From: Holdemanella porci
GTDB taxonomy: Bacteria; Bacillota_I; Bacilli_A; Erysipelotrichales; Erysipelotrichaceae
Reading direction: 5' to 3'
Assembly (NCBI RefSeq): GCF_019052655.1
Contig: NZ_JAHQVB010000001.1
Location: forward strand, 36,397 to 100,396
DNA: 64,000 nucleotides
Both the position numbers and the translations under genes were made by a program. Within the stretch, counting starts at the first letter, position 1; each line of letters starts with the position of its first letter. The notes under the pieces are model-generated. The model made no database searches. It was given only the letters and a program-made list of their open reading frames with translations, and was not told where the DNA came from. Below, piece by piece: positions 1 through 9,183 of this stretch.

Positions 1-563
1 ATGTAACGAGGTTTGTTCATTCCGGATAATGTTGTGATAACACATGGCAACTTAGCAGTTACGATTTGTTCAACATCTTCTAATGAACGTTTTACTGTGA
101 TTGAATCTTCTTTTACTTCTAAGATTTCATCTACGTAAGTAATTTGAGGAATATCCAAACGTTCAGCAGTTTGAGGTCCTACCTGAGCAGTATCACCATC
201 GATAGCTTGACGACCAGCGATAACTAAGTCGAATCCTACTTTTTTCAAAGCAGCAGCTAAAGCAATACTTGTAGCACATGTATCAGACCCACCTAATACA
301 CGGTCTGTTAATAAAACACCTTTGTCAGCACCCATAGCAACGCCTTCTTTTAACATTTCAGCAGCTTTAGGTAATCCCATTGTCATTACGACAACTTCAG
401 TGTCAGGGTTTTTATCTTTTAATTCCAATGCAGCTTCCAAACCAGCTAAATCATCAGGGTTTGTGATTGCAGGAACACCGTCACGAATTAACGCACCCGT
501 TTTTTTATCAACTGTAATTTCAGTTGAATCCGGAACTTGTTTTTCTAAAACAACGATTTTCAT
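1..563 (-). CDS. etfB: Electron transfer flavoprotein subunit beta (3' end beyond window)
   Basis: This is the beta subunit of the heterodimeric electron transfer flavoprotein, which passes electrons between acyl-CoA dehydrogenases and other carriers. The reading frame starts MKIVVLEKQVPDS and stays open to the window edge, giving 187 of roughly 260 residues. The nucleotide-binding signature GRQAIDGDTAQVGPQ is visible, as is the GSDTCATS segment. It follows the acyl-CoA dehydrogenase gene after 21 bp with its own ribosome site (AAAGGAATT), so the two are co-transcribed. In butyrate-forming anaerobes such EtfAB-Bcd complexes can bifurcate electrons to ferredoxin. Whether this one does is inferred only from the neighbouring Bcd-type gene and the Rnf operon. 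etfA is expected just beyond the left edge. Confidence 0.93.
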   Translation of the reverse strand, partial: MKIVVLEKQVPDSTEITVDKKTGALIRDGVPAITNPDDLAGLEAALELKDKNPDTEVVVMTMGLPKAAEMLKEGVAMGADKGVLLTDRVLGGSDTCATSIALAAALKKVGFDLVIAGRQAIDGDTAQVGPQTAERLDIPQITYVDEILEVKEDSITVKRSLEDVEQIVTAKLPCVITTLSGMNKPRY

Positions 564-584
564 TTTTCAACACCAATTCCTTTC

Positions 585-1724
585 TTACTTCAACATAGCG
601 CCAGAGATAACCATACGTTGTACTTCTGAAGTACCTTCGTAGATTTCTGTAATCTTAGCATCTCTAAACATTCTTTCTACTGGTAAGTCACGAGTATATC
701 CGTATCCACCTAACAATTGGATAGCCTTAGTTGTAACTTCCATTGCTGTTTCAGCAGCGAACAATTTTGCTTCAGCTGCTAATTGAGTATAAGGACGACC
801 TTCTTGTTTAGCAGTAGCTGCAGAGTATACTAACCAACGAGCTGCATCAGTTTTTGTTTGCATATCAGCTAATTGGAATTGAGTGTTTTGGAATTTAGCG
901 ATTGGACGACCAAATTGTTTACGTTGTTTTACATAAGCAACTGCTTCGTCGATAGCACCTTGAGCAATTCCTAATGCTTGAGCAGCGATACCAATACGTC
1001 CACCATCAAGTGTCTGCATGGCAATCTTGAATCCCATACCTTCTTTTCCTAATAAGTTTTCTTTTGGAATACGTACATTATTGAAAATTAATTCACATGT
1101 AGCAGATCCACGAATACCTAATTTCTTTTCGTGAAGACCGAATGTGAATCCTGGAGTTCCTTTTTCAAGAATGAAAGCAGAAATTCCACGAGTTCCCTTT
1201 GTTTTGTCTGTCATGGCAAAAATTACATATACATCAGCTTCTCCAGCATTTGTAATGAAGATTTTTGTACCATTGATAACATATTCGTCACCATCTAATA
1301 CAGCTGTTGTTTGTTGTCCAGCAGCATCTGTACCGGCATTTGGTTCAGTTAAACCAAAGGCAGCTAATTTCTTACCTGTACATAGATCAGTTAAGAATCT
1401 TTGTTTTTGTTCTTCAGTACCAAATTGAGCAATTGGCCAAGTACCTAATGAAGTGTGAGCTGATAAAACTACACCACTTGTTGCACATGTTTTAGACAAT
1501 TCTTCAATTGCTAAAATGTAGCATAAATAATCTGCGCCAGCTCCTCCATATTCGCGAGAATAAGGAATACCAAGCATCTTAGCTTGACGCATCACTTCTA
1601 CAGATTCCTTAGGGAATCTTTCGTTTTCGTCAACATCCGCTGCGTTTTCTTTTACTTCGTTTTGCGCAACTTCTCTGAACAACTTTTGCATCATTAATTG
1701 TTGTTCTGTTAAATTGAAATCCAT
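585..1724 (-). CDS. bcd: Acyl-CoA dehydrogenase, butyryl-CoA dehydrogenase type
   Basis: This FAD enzyme oxidises or reduces short-chain acyl-CoA/enoyl-CoA; with Etf it probably reduces crotonyl-CoA to butyryl-CoA. The 379-residue length is normal. The flavin-contact segment AFGLTEPNAGTDA, the arginine region LDGGRIGIAAQALG and the catalytic-base motif IYEGTSE (the Glu of YEGT is near residue 363) are all present. The start follows AAGGAG at good spacing. The gene is first in an operon with etfB, and a consensus-like promoter with a Rex-type operator lies just upstream. The substrate chain length cannot be read from the sequence; 'butyryl' rests on the thiolase and Etf neighbours. Confidence 0.92.
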   Translation of the reverse strand: MDFNLTEQQLMMQKLFREVAQNEVKENAADVDENERFPKESVEVMRQAKMLGIPYSREYGGAGADYLCYILAIEELSKTCATSGVVLSAHTSLGTWPIAQFGTEEQKQRFLTDLCTGKKLAAFGLTEPNAGTDAAGQQTTAVLDGDEYVINGTKIFITNAGEADVYVIFAMTDKTKGTRGISAFILEKGTPGFTFGLHEKKLGIRGSATCELIFNNVRIPKENLLGKEGMGFKIAMQTLDGGRIGIAAQALGIAQGAIDEAVAYVKQRKQFGRPIAKFQNTQFQLADMQTKTDAARWLVYSAATAKQEGRPYTQLAAEAKLFAAETAMEVTTKAIQLLGGYGYTRDLPVERMFRDAKITEIYEGTSEVQRMVISGAMLK

Positions 1725-1814
1725 AAATGAAGTTCTCCTTTCCAGTTTTCTTGAACTATTCGAATTAGGACATCGATAGCATGAGAAAGTATGTTAAACT
1801 TTTCACACAGTCAT

Positions 1815-1843
1815 ATTCTACATACTTTTTTGAGTGTCGTCAA
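1815..1843 (-). promoter_or_regulatory. Promoter of the acyl-CoA dehydrogenase-etfB operon
   Basis: On the minus strand a -35 TTGACG (1838-1843) and a -10 TAGAAT (1815-1820) are separated by 17 bp. They lie about 90 bp upstream of the start codon. The Rex-type dyad at 1849-1866 sits 5 bp upstream of the -35. Confidence 0.6.
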
Positions 1844-1848
1844 TGATT

Positions 1849-1866
1849 TTGTTAATATTTTAACAA
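1849..1866. promoter_or_regulatory. Candidate Rex redox-repressor operator
   Basis: TTGTTAATATTTTAACAA is a perfect 7-4-7 inverted repeat. It is identical in form to the TTGTTAA-N4-TTAACAA operator known for Rex of clostridia and relatives. It lies in the intergenic region between the acyl-CoA dehydrogenase/etfB operon and the thiolase gene, a common type of Rex target. No rex gene is in this window, so the assignment is by motif and context. Confidence 0.6.
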
Positions 1867-1936
1867 ATTGTTTTAAACACATATTCTTATTAATATATAT
1901 AAAGTATTTTTAACATGTGAAAATATAAACAAGTGG

Positions 1937-1965
1937 TTGACATCCCCTATTTTAAGGACTAGACT
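1937..1965 (+). promoter_or_regulatory. Promoter of the first thiolase gene
   Basis: A perfect -35 TTGACA (1937-1942) and a -10 TAGACT (1960-1965) are separated by 17 bp. The predicted transcript has a leader of about 40 nt before the ATG at 2013. Confidence 0.65.
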
Positions 1966-2012
1966 AAGCATGTAAAGTAAATCTCGATTCAGAGTAGAAA
2001 GTAGGTATACAA

Positions 2013-3218
2013 ATGAGAAAAGCTTATATTGTTGCTGCGAAACGTAGTGCAATTGGTACTTTTTTAGGAAGTCTAACAGATGTTGATTTAGCAACTGTTG
2101 GGGCTACAGTTTTAAAAGAAACTATTAAACAAGCAAACATTGATCCAGCAAACTTGGATGAAGTTATTATTGGTAACGTAATCGCTGCAGGTTTAGGACA
2201 AAACATTGCTCGTCACGTTGCATTCGATGCAGGTATTCCTGTTGAAGTATGTGCACAATCTATCAATATGTTATGTGGTTCAGGTTTGAAAGCCGTTATG
2301 GAAGCTACACTTCGTATTCAAGCTAACTTTGGTGACTTATATGTTGCTGGTGGTGTTGAATCTATGACACGTGCTCCATTCATGTTGAGCTACAAAAACC
2401 GTACAGGAACTAAAATGGGAGACCAAAAATTAGTGGATGCTATGTTACATGATGGTTTAACAGATGCAATGTATGGAATTCACATGGGATGTACTGCAGA
2501 TAACATTGCTAAAAAATACAACATTTCACGTGAAGCACAAGATGAATTTGCATTTGCTTCTCAAGAAAAAGCTTTAGCTGCTATTGCTGCAGGTAAATTT
2601 AAAGATGAAATTGTTCCTATTACTTATAAAACTCGTAAAGGTGAAGTAGTATTCGATACAGACGAACACCCTCGTAAAACAAGCTTAGAAAAATTAGCTA
2701 AATTACGTCCAGCCTTCAACGCAGATGGAACTGTAACTGCAGGTAATGCTTCTGGTATCAATGATGGTGCTTCATTTACAATCGTTGCTAGTGAAGACGC
2801 TGTTAAGAAATATAACTTAACACCAATTGCTGAAGTTATCGGATTTGGACAAGGTGGAGTTGATCCACGAGTTATGGGATTAGGTCCTACTCCAGCTATC
2901 TTAAATGCATTAAAATATGCAGATCTAAAGATTGAAGATCTTGACTTAGTTGAATTGAATGAAGCATTTGCTGCTCAATCATTAGGTGTTATCCACGAAT
3001 TAGAAGAAGCTACAGGTATGGATCGTGAAGCATTCTTAGCTAAGACAAACGTAAATGGTGGAGCCATTGCTTTAGGTCACCCAGTAGGTGCTAGTGGAAA
3101 CCGTATCTTAGTTTCATTGTTATACGAAATGCAAAAACGTAAATCAAAAATTGGTCTTGCTTCCCTATGTATTGGTGGAGGACAAGGTGCCGCTGTTATC
3201 GTAAAAATGTGCGATTAA
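2013..3218 (+). CDS. thlA: Acetyl-CoA acetyltransferase (thiolase), copy 1
   Basis: This thiolase condenses two acetyl-CoA to acetoacetyl-CoA, the entry step of butyrate-type C4 metabolism. The 401 residues carry the nucleophile Cys88 (NMLCGSG), His356 in GHPVGASG and Cys386 in ASLCIGGG, so the active site is complete. It is divergent from the acyl-CoA dehydrogenase/etfB operon and has its own promoter. The ribosome site before the ATG is weak (AGTAGG). A second thiolase follows 135 bp downstream. The two differ in sequence (for example NMLCGSGLKAVM here against [12 protein letters not shown]), so this is an old duplication or separate acquisition rather than a recent copy. Confidence 0.93.
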   Translation: MRKAYIVAAKRSAIGTFLGSLTDVDLATVGATVLKETIKQANIDPANLDEVIIGNVIAAGLGQNIARHVAFDAGIPVEVCAQSINMLCGSGLKAVMEATLRIQANFGDLYVAGGVESMTRAPFMLSYKNRTGTKMGDQKLVDAMLHDGLTDAMYGIHMGCTADNIAKKYNISREAQDEFAFASQEKALAAIAAGKFKDEIVPITYKTRKGEVVFDTDEHPRKTSLEKLAKLRPAFNADGTVTAGNASGINDGASFTIVASEDAVKKYNLTPIAEVIGFGQGGVDPRVMGLGPTPAILNALKYADLKIEDLDLVELNEAFAAQSLGVIHELEEATGMDREAFLAKTNVNGGAIALGHPVGASGNRILVSLLYEMQKRKSKIGLASLCIGGGQGAAVIVKMCD

Positions 3219-3220
3219 TC

Positions 3221-3250
3221 AATAAGGAGACGTGTTCTCCTTATTTCTTT
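3221..3250 (+). terminator. Terminator after thiolase 1
   Basis: A 10-bp stem (AATAAGGAGA/TCTCCTTATT) with loop CGTGT is followed by TCTTT. A second small T-rich hairpin (AAATTCA/TGAATTT followed by T's) lies at 3251-3271. Confidence 0.75.
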
Positions 3251-3353
3251 AAATTCACTTGTGAATTTTTTAATTTGTGATTGATTTTCATCATTCACTA
3301 TGTTAAAGTTTAAAAGGTAAATGACTAATAGTCTTACATGGAGGAATATTAAT

Positions 3354-4538
3354 ATGACAAAAAAAGTAGTTTTAGCAGGTGCATGTCGTACTGCTATTGG
3401 TAAAATGGGTGGAGCTTTAAGTAACACTCCAGCTGCTGAATTAGGTTCTATTGTTATTAAAGAAGCATTGAACCGTGCAGGTGTTAAACCTGAACAAGTT
3501 GACGAAGTATTAATGGGATGCGTTATCCAAGCTGCTCAAGGACAAAACGTTGCTCGTCAAGCTAGTATCAAAGCTGGTCTACCAATTGAAGTTCCTGCCG
3601 TAACATTAAACGTTGTTTGTGGATCTGGTTTGAACTGTGTTAACCAAGCTGCTGCAATGATCATGGCTGGTCAAGCTGATATCGTTGTTGCTGGTGGTAT
3701 GGAAAACATGTCAATGGCACCATATGCTATGACTAAAGCACGTTTCGGTTACCGTATGAACAACGCTACTATCGTTGATACAATGGTAAATGATGCATTA
3801 ACAGACGCATTCAACCACTACCACATGATGATCACTGCAGAAAACATCTGTGATCGTTGGAATTTAACTCGTGAAGAATTAGATGAATTCTCAGCTAACT
3901 CTCAACAAAAAGCTGAAAAAGCAATGGCTGAACACAAATTCGATGATGAAATCGTACCAGTTCCAGTTAAAGTTAAAAAAGATATCGTTGAATTTAAAGT
4001 GGATGAAGGACCTCGTCCAGGAACAACTGCTGAATCATTATCTAAATTACGTTGCTGCTCTGGTAAAGAAGGCGGAATGGTAACTGCTGGTAATGCTTCA
4101 GGAATCAATGATGGTGCTGCTGCAATCGTTGTTATGAGCGAAGAAAAAGCTAAAGAATTAGGTGTTACACCAATGGCTACTTGGGTACAAGGTGCATTAG
4201 CTGGTGTTGAACCAGAAGTAATGGGTATTGGACCGGTTGCTGCCACTCGTAAAGTTATGGAAAGAACTGGATTAACAGTTGATGATATGGACTTAATCGA
4301 AGCAAACGAAGCTTTCGCTGCACAATCAGTTGCTGTTGCTAGAGACTTAGGATTCGATATGAGCAAAGTTAACGTTAACGGTGGCGCCGTTGCATTAGGA
4401 CACCCTGTTGGAGCTAGTGGATGCCGTATCCTAGTTACTTTACTTCACGAAATGCAAAAACGTGATGCTAAGAAAGGTTTAGCTACACTTTGCATCGGTG
4501 GTGGTATGGGTTGTGCGACTATCGTAGAACGTGACTGA
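3354..4538 (+). CDS. Acetyl-CoA acetyltransferase (thiolase), copy 2
   Basis: This is a second full thiolase of 394 residues, with Cys89 (NVVCGSG), His350 (GHPVGASG) and Cys380 (ATLCIGGG). The ATG at 3354 was chosen over an upstream in-frame start because GGAGG lies 9 nt before it. A terminator separates it from copy 1, so the two can be expressed independently. It ends in a strong terminator. Both copies look catalytically competent. Different expression or different acyl-CoA preference would explain keeping both, but the sequence does not show which applies. Confidence 0.92.
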   Translation: MTKKVVLAGACRTAIGKMGGALSNTPAAELGSIVIKEALNRAGVKPEQVDEVLMGCVIQAAQGQNVARQASIKAGLPIEVPAVTLNVVCGSGLNCVNQAAAMIMAGQADIVVAGGMENMSMAPYAMTKARFGYRMNNATIVDTMVNDALTDAFNHYHMMITAENICDRWNLTREELDEFSANSQQKAEKAMAEHKFDDEIVPVPVKVKKDIVEFKVDEGPRPGTTAESLSKLRCCSGKEGGMVTAGNASGINDGAAAIVVMSEEKAKELGVTPMATWVQGALAGVEPEVMGIGPVAATRKVMERTGLTVDDMDLIEANEAFAAQSVAVARDLGFDMSKVNVNGGAVALGHPVGASGCRILVTLLHEMQKRDAKKGLATLCIGGGMGCATIVERD

Positions 4539-4566
4539 TTTAAATCAATAATAACTGACTACTCCT

Positions 4567-4603
4567 AAAAAGAGATTCAGACAAAACTGAATCTCTTTTT
4601 TCA
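4567..4603 (+). terminator. Terminator after thiolase 2
   Basis: A 14-bp stem (AAAAAGAGATTCAG with its complement) with loop ACAAAA runs into a T tract at 4587-4601. Confidence 0.9.
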
Positions 4604-4621
4604 TTGTTTTAACAATTTTAC

Positions 4622-4630
4622 TGCTATAAT
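4622..4630 (+). promoter_or_regulatory. Extended -10 promoter of the small membrane protein gene
   Basis: TGCTATAAT is a perfect extended -10 element ending at 4630, 18 bp before the ATG at 4649. No good -35 is visible, as is usual for extended -10 promoters. Confidence 0.6.
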
Positions 4631-4648
4631 CTATATGAAGGAGTAACT

Positions 4649-4795
4649 ATGAAATATAATCTACATCAAATACTATTTATTATCGCAGGCATTGCATTTA
4701 TTATTACCTACCTGTTGTCAAAGAACATCACCTACATACCCTTAGGCATTTGTTTCTTTATACTATCAAGTCAAAATAAAAGAGAAGACCGTTAA
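4649..4795 (+). CDS. Small two-helix membrane protein, 48 aa, unknown function
   Basis: I do not recognise this protein. The frame begins MKYNLHQILF and ends SSQNKREDR. It has two hydrophobic stretches (about residues 7-23 and 27-42) with a charged tail, so a hairpin in the membrane is likely. Support for it being real comes from a ribosome site (AAGGAG, 6 nt spacing), an extended -10 promoter just upstream and an intact terminator that overlaps its stop codon. It is convergent with the rbfA operon. No neighbour suggests a role. Conservation across relatives would decide whether it is a gene. Confidence 0.6.
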   Translation: MKYNLHQILFIIAGIAFIITYLLSKNITYIPLGICFFILSSQNKREDR

Positions 4796-4810
4796 GTCTT
4801 CTCTATTTTT
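4781..4810. terminator. Bidirectional terminator between the small ORF and the rbfA operon
   Basis: A 9-bp stem AGAGAAGAC/GTCTTCTCT (4781-4789, 4796-4804) has T-rich tails on both strands. It includes the stop codons of both convergent genes. Confidence 0.85.
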
Positions 4811-5141
4811 CGATTTCCTTTAAGATGTTTTCAATCTTATTTCCCTGTTCAAGACTTGTATCTTGAATAAAGATCAATTCTGGCATCTTACGAATCTTAA
4901 TTTTTTTTGCAACTTGAGAACGAATAAAACCTTTTGATTGATTTAAAACACGCATACCTGCATCGTTACGACCTTGTTTCCCAAGGAATGTAACATAGAC
5001 TTTGGCTTGTGATAAATCATTTGTACACTGTACATCCGTTATCGTACAAAAACCTAAATTTGGATTTTTCAATTCAAATTGAAGAATATGTGAAATCTCT
5101 CTTTGAATTGTCATTTCCATACGTTCTGTTTTTAATGACAT
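4803..5141 (-). CDS. rbfA: Ribosome-binding factor A
   Basis: RbfA is a single KH-domain factor that matures the 30S subunit by acting on the 5' end of 16S rRNA. The 112 residues include the typical N-terminus (RMEMTIQREISHILQFELKNP) and the motif QAKVYVTFLG. It begins 1 nt after the infB stop codon, so it is translationally coupled and is the last gene of the nusA-infB operon. Its stop codon lies inside the operon terminator. Confidence 0.95.
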   Translation of the reverse strand: MSLKTERMEMTIQREISHILQFELKNPNLGFCTITDVQCTNDLSQAKVYVTFLGKQGRNDAGMRVLNQSKGFIRSQVAKKIKIRKMPELIFIQDTSLEQGNKIENILKEIEK

Positions 5142-5142
5142 A

Positions 5143-6996
5143 CTATTCTTCCACTTCCTGATCTTCGAAGCCTTCTATAATATCTCCCACTTTAATATCA
5201 TTAAAGTTTTCGATTGTCATACCACATTCGTAACCATTTATAACTTCCTTAACATCATTGTCGAAACGACGTAATGATCCAAGTTTTCCTGTATAGATAA
5301 CAATACCTTCACGAATCAAACGAACTTTACAGTCACGTTTCATCTTACCATCCATAACCATACACCCGGCAATTGTACCAATCTTACTTACCTTATAGAT
5401 CTGACGAACATCCGCCTGACCAATGACAACTTCTTCATATACTGGTGCAAGCATACCCTTCATAGCAGCCTGTAATTCTTCAAGAGCCTTATAGATGATG
5501 TTGTGTAAACGGATTTCCACGCCTTCTTCTTCGGCTTTTTTACGAATAGCTGCACTAGGACGAATGTTGAATCCATAAATAATCGCATTTGAAGCACTTG
5601 CCAATAAGATATCTGATTCTGTAATAGTACCTACAGTTGAACGGATGACATTGATACGAACATTTCCATCAACTTCTAGCTTTTCCATACTTGCCTTTAA
5701 AGCTTCCGCAGAACCTTGAACATCGGCTTTGATCAAGACATTGATTTCTTGAACATCACCCTCATCAATTTTCTTAGCCAAATCTTCTAAAGACATAGCA
5801 CTTGATGAATTACGTTCTTTTTCAATTTGTTTATCCAAACGATGACCCGCGATTTCAGCAGCCTTCTTATAGCTATCATAAGACATGAATACATCACCAG
5901 CTCTAGGAACTTCATTTAAACCAATGATTTCAACTGGACAACTTGGTTCAGCATGTTTGATTTCCATACCACGATCGTTTGTCATTTTACGAACACGACC
6001 ATAACTAGTACCAACTACAACACTATCTCCCGTTTGTAATGTACCACGCTGAACTAATAATGTCGCAACTGGTCCACGACCTTTATCCAACTTGGCTTCA
6101 ATTACTGTACCAGAAGCATTTGTATCTGGATTTGCTTTTAATTCTTGCATATCTGCCACTAACAACATTGTTTCCAACAATTCTGGAACACCTGTTCCCT
6201 TTTTAGCAGAAACTTGAGTAAAGATTGTATCTCCACCCCATTCTTCAGGCATAATTCCTAGTTCACTCATTTCAGACATGATACGATCTGGATTTGCGCC
6301 TGGCTTATCAATTTTATTTACCGCAACTACAATTGGAACACCCGCTGCTTTAGCATGGTCTACTGCTTCTTTTGTCTGAGGCATGACACCATCATCTGCT
6401 GCAACAACGATAATAACGATATCAGTTACTTCAGCACCACGAGCACGCATAGCTGTAAATGCTTCGTGACCTGGAGTATCTAAGAATGTTACCTTTCTTC
6501 CCTTTAAGGATACTTGGTACGCACCAATGTGCTGTGTAATACCACCAAATTCTCCTTCTGTAACATTCGCTTTACGAATTGTATCCAATAATGTTGTTTT
6601 ACCATGGTCAACGTGACCCATGATTGTGACAACAGGAGGACGAGACACTAGTTTTGATTCATCTTCTTCCACATTTTGAAGTTGTTCTTCAATATCATCT
6701 TCGTCAACAACAACCTCTTTATGTACTTCCACATTGAAGTTCATACAGATCAATTCAATATCCTCATCTGACAATACTGTATTGATTGTTGACATATTTC
6801 CCATCATAAATAAGAATTTAATGATTTCAGAACTATTTTTGTGAAGCAATTGTGCTAACTGACCTACAGTAATCGCATCACTATATGTGATTTCCTTTAC
6901 TACTTCTTCCTTTTTAGGTGCATTAGACTGATACGAACTCTTATGCCCTTTTCGATTTGGTTTCTTTTTGTTTTTATTGTTGTTGTTATAAGCCAT
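5143..6996 (-). CDS. infB: Translation initiation factor IF-2
   Basis: IF-2 is the GTPase that places initiator tRNA on the 30S subunit. The 617 residues hold a short Asn/Lys-rich N-terminus, an IF2_N domain (about 35-90), the G1 motif GHVDHGKTT (127-135), DTPGHEAFT and NKID, then the beta-barrel and C-terminal fMet-tRNA-binding domains. It is short for a Firmicutes IF-2 (often 700-900 residues); the difference lies in the reduced N-terminal linker, as also seen in Mollicutes. It starts after AGGTG and follows ylxQ by 8 bp. Confidence 0.96.
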   Translation of the reverse strand: MAYNNNNKNKKKPNRKGHKSSYQSNAPKKEEVVKEITYSDAITVGQLAQLLHKNSSEIIKFLFMMGNMSTINTVLSDEDIELICMNFNVEVHKEVVVDEDDIEEQLQNVEEDESKLVSRPPVVTIMGHVDHGKTTLLDTIRKANVTEGEFGGITQHIGAYQVSLKGRKVTFLDTPGHEAFTAMRARGAEVTDIVIIVVAADDGVMPQTKEAVDHAKAAGVPIVVAVNKIDKPGANPDRIMSEMSELGIMPEEWGGDTIFTQVSAKKGTGVPELLETMLLVADMQELKANPDTNASGTVIEAKLDKGRGPVATLLVQRGTLQTGDSVVVGTSYGRVRKMTNDRGMEIKHAEPSCPVEIIGLNEVPRAGDVFMSYDSYKKAAEIAGHRLDKQIEKERNSSSAMSLEDLAKKIDEGDVQEINVLIKADVQGSAEALKASMEKLEVDGNVRINVIRSTVGTITESDILLASASNAIIYGFNIRPSAAIRKKAEEEGVEIRLHNIIYKALEELQAAMKGMLAPVYEEVVIGQADVRQIYKVSKIGTIAGCMVMDGKMKRDCKVRLIREGIVIYTGKLGSLRRFDNDVKEVINGYECGMTIENFNDIKVGDIIEGFEDQEVEE

Positions 6997-7004
6997 CGAA
7001 TCAC

Positions 7005-7295
7005 CTAACCTTTCATCTTTTCGATAATCGCTTTGGCAAAGCCATTATCTACAATCGCAATAGCACTCATCTTTTTATAAGAAACATCATCTAATACAGA
7101 TGGTTCTACCACTATATACGGCACATTGTAATATGTGCATTTATCCTGAATCTTCTTCATACGGTTTTGTCCGCATAAAGAAGATACAAGTACAAGTTTT
7201 GCTTGAGATTTTTGAATACTAACAAGTAAAGAATCACCCTTTGCTACTTTACCAGCACGATAAGCTAGCTGTATCAAATTCGTAACTTTATTCAT
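7005..7295 (-). CDS. ylxQ: L7Ae-family RNA-binding protein YlxQ
   Basis: This is a 96-residue L7Ae/L30e-type protein, a fold that binds kink-turn RNA. Recognisable parts are the N-terminal helix [16 protein letters not shown] and the central VLVSSLCG segment. It overlaps ylxR by 8 nt and precedes infB, the standard Firmicutes order. The family is structurally known, but its cellular role is not firmly settled. Confidence 0.9.
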   Translation of the reverse strand: MNKVTNLIQLAYRAGKVAKGDSLLVSIQKSQAKLVLVSSLCGQNRMKKIQDKCTYYNVPYIVVEPSVLDDVSYKKMSAIAIVDNGFAKAIIEKMKG

Positions 7296-7548
7296 TGGTA
7301 ATGATTGCTTCTAATTCCTGATATACTTCATCAGGAATTTCAGTTTCTAAAGCCCTTTGTAAAGCCTTATTCTTTTTGGCAAGAGCCAACGTTTCTAAGC
7401 TTTTAGAAATATAAGCCCCATGCCCATTCTTTTTACCTGTCAAATCGATCTCAATTGTTTGTTCAGGTGTACGTACCACACGAATCAAATCCTTTTTTGG
7501 GAAACGTTCTTGTGTTACGACACATTTTCGCATTGGAATCTTACGCAT
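7288..7548 (-). CDS. ylxR: YlxR/RnpM-family RNA-binding protein
   Basis: This 86-residue DUF448 protein carries the family signature RKCVVTQERFPKKDLIRVVR and the GHGAYIS turn. YlxR proteins bind RNA, and B. subtilis YlxR has been reported to modulate RNase P activity. Its position between nusA and ylxQ is conserved. It starts 11 bp after nusA. Confidence 0.92.
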   Translation of the reverse strand: MRKIPMRKCVVTQERFPKKDLIRVVRTPEQTIEIDLTGKKNGHGAYISKSLETLALAKKNKALQRALETEIPDEVYQELEAIITNE

Positions 7549-7559
7549 TAAACAAACTC

Positions 7560-9173
7560 CTAGTCATCATAGTATTCATCATATTCTTCGTAGTCAACAT
7601 CATCGTCCCAGGCATTTTCATCTTCATATTCCTGTTCTTCGATTTCTGCTAACTCTTCATCCGAATAGATTGGTTTCATATCTTCATAGTTGAATTTTTT
7701 TACTTCAACTGGTTTCTTTTCTTCTTCAACCTTTTCTTTTTTAGGTTTAGAAACTTGAGGCTCTTCTTGTTTATTTGAAGCATCTGCCATAGATTCAAAC
7801 TTAGAAGTATATTCCTTTACATCGGCAGCTGTCTTTTCTTTACGATTTTGTTTCGCAATACGAGCCAATTCTTCCATTTCATCGACTTCTTTTTCTTCAA
7901 TTGTATTTTCTTTTTCAAATAATGTATCTTGAGAATGTTCTTCAACAGCATCCACTTCTTCATCTTCATAAGTAAAATCAGCTACATCGATGTTTTCAAT
8001 ATCTGCTTCATTTGACTTTAATTCTTCAATCTTCTGTTGTTGCTTATAAGCACGTTCTTTGGCTTTCTTTTCTTCATACTCTTCTTGCATTTTCGCACTA
8101 ATAGCCATGTAATCAATACCCAATTCCTGCATTTCGCTTTCCGATTTGATATCGATCTTGTGATTTGTTAATTTTACAGCCAAACGCGCATTTTTACCAC
8201 GCTTACCAATTGCCAATGATAATTGATTATCTGGAACAACAACAATCAATCCGTCTTTTACATTTTCATTTGGAATCACCGCAACACCCACACTAGGGCT
8301 TAATGCATTCGCAATTAACTCACTAATGTTGTCAGACCATTCGAAGATATCGATTTTTTCACCGTTCAATTCTTCAATAATTGTCTGTACACGACTTCCA
8401 CGAGGACCAATACATGCTCCAATTGGGTCGATGTTTTCATTGTGTGAATAAACGGCAATCTTACATCTTTCACCAGGATCACGAGCAATGGCTTTAATTT
8501 CAATAATTCCATTGTAGATTTCTGGAACTTCACGTTCGAATAAACGACGAACAAATACTGGAGTTGCACGAGACACTAAAACTTGAGCACCCTTTGTTTC
8601 TTTGTTGACTTCAGTAATCACAACTAATATGTTGTCGCCTTCCTTATAATGTTCTGTTGGAATCTGAGCTGATTTTTTCATCATCGCAAATGTTTTACCA
8701 ATATTTACAATGACGAATTTTTCTTCAACTGTTTCAATCGTTCCTAAAACCATTTCATCGACTTTGTCACAATATTCTTCGTAAACCAATGCTTTTTCAG
8801 CTTCACGAATCTTTTGTTTCATTACGTTTTTGGCAAGTACAACAGCCGCACGATCAAAATCCGTAAAATCTACTTCTTCTCCAACCATATCACCTAATTG
8901 AATGTTTGGATTTTCTTTTTGAGCTTCTTCCAGTTCGATTTCTAATTCATCATCTTCCACTTCTTCAACAACCATACGCTCGTGATAAATGTGAATCGTT
9001 CCATCCTCAACATCCACACGAACATAAGCATCTGGAATTTCGATGTGTTTGCGGTAAGCCTTTGTCAAAGCTTCTTTTAAAGCATCTTCAACAATTTCTT
9101 TCGTTAATTGACGATCTGTTTCAATGCCCTGTAGAGCTTTTGCTAAATCTGCAACTTTAATTTTTGGTTTCAT
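7560..9173 (-). CDS. nusA: Transcription termination/antitermination protein NusA with acidic C-terminal extension
   Basis: NusA binds RNA polymerase and promotes pausing and intrinsic termination. The N-terminal domain, the S1 domain (about 130-200) and two KH domains with GxxG loops (IGPRGSR and IGKRGKN) are present. The protein has 537 residues, whereas typical Firmicutes NusA is about 370. The extra C-terminal part of about 170 residues is Glu/Lys-rich, looks disordered and ends in an Asp/Tyr-rich acidic tail. It follows rimP by 10 bp in the conserved operon, and the operon leader contains a hairpin that may allow NusA autoregulation. Confidence 0.96.
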   Translation of the reverse strand: MKPKIKVADLAKALQGIETDRQLTKEIVEDALKEALTKAYRKHIEIPDAYVRVDVEDGTIHIYHERMVVEEVEDDELEIELEEAQKENPNIQLGDMVGEEVDFTDFDRAAVVLAKNVMKQKIREAEKALVYEEYCDKVDEMVLGTIETVEEKFVIVNIGKTFAMMKKSAQIPTEHYKEGDNILVVITEVNKETKGAQVLVSRATPVFVRRLFEREVPEIYNGIIEIKAIARDPGERCKIAVYSHNENIDPIGACIGPRGSRVQTIIEELNGEKIDIFEWSDNISELIANALSPSVGVAVIPNENVKDGLIVVVPDNQLSLAIGKRGKNARLAVKLTNHKIDIKSESEMQELGIDYMAISAKMQEEYEEKKAKERAYKQQQKIEELKSNEADIENIDVADFTYEDEEVDAVEEHSQDTLFEKENTIEEKEVDEMEELARIAKQNRKEKTAADVKEYTSKFESMADASNKQEEPQVSKPKKEKVEEEKKPVEVKKFNYEDMKPIYSDEELAEIEEQEYEDENAWDDDVDYEEYDEYYDD

Positions 9174-9183
9174 CTTTTTTCTC

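Noticed and set aside
322..642. Plus-strand open frame across the start of etfB
   Set aside because: It is antisense to etfB, which has a clear family sequence and ribosome site; the translation has no recognisable features.
3251..3268. Dyad AAATTCAC-TT-GTGAATTT before thiolase 2 as a second Rex-like operator
   Set aside because: The half-sites are in the wrong order for Rex, and the T run after it makes a second terminator of thiolase 1 more likely.
3902..4366. 154-codon minus-strand open frame inside thiolase 2
   Set aside because: It is a shadow of the strongly conserved thiolase frame, with no ribosome site or promoter.
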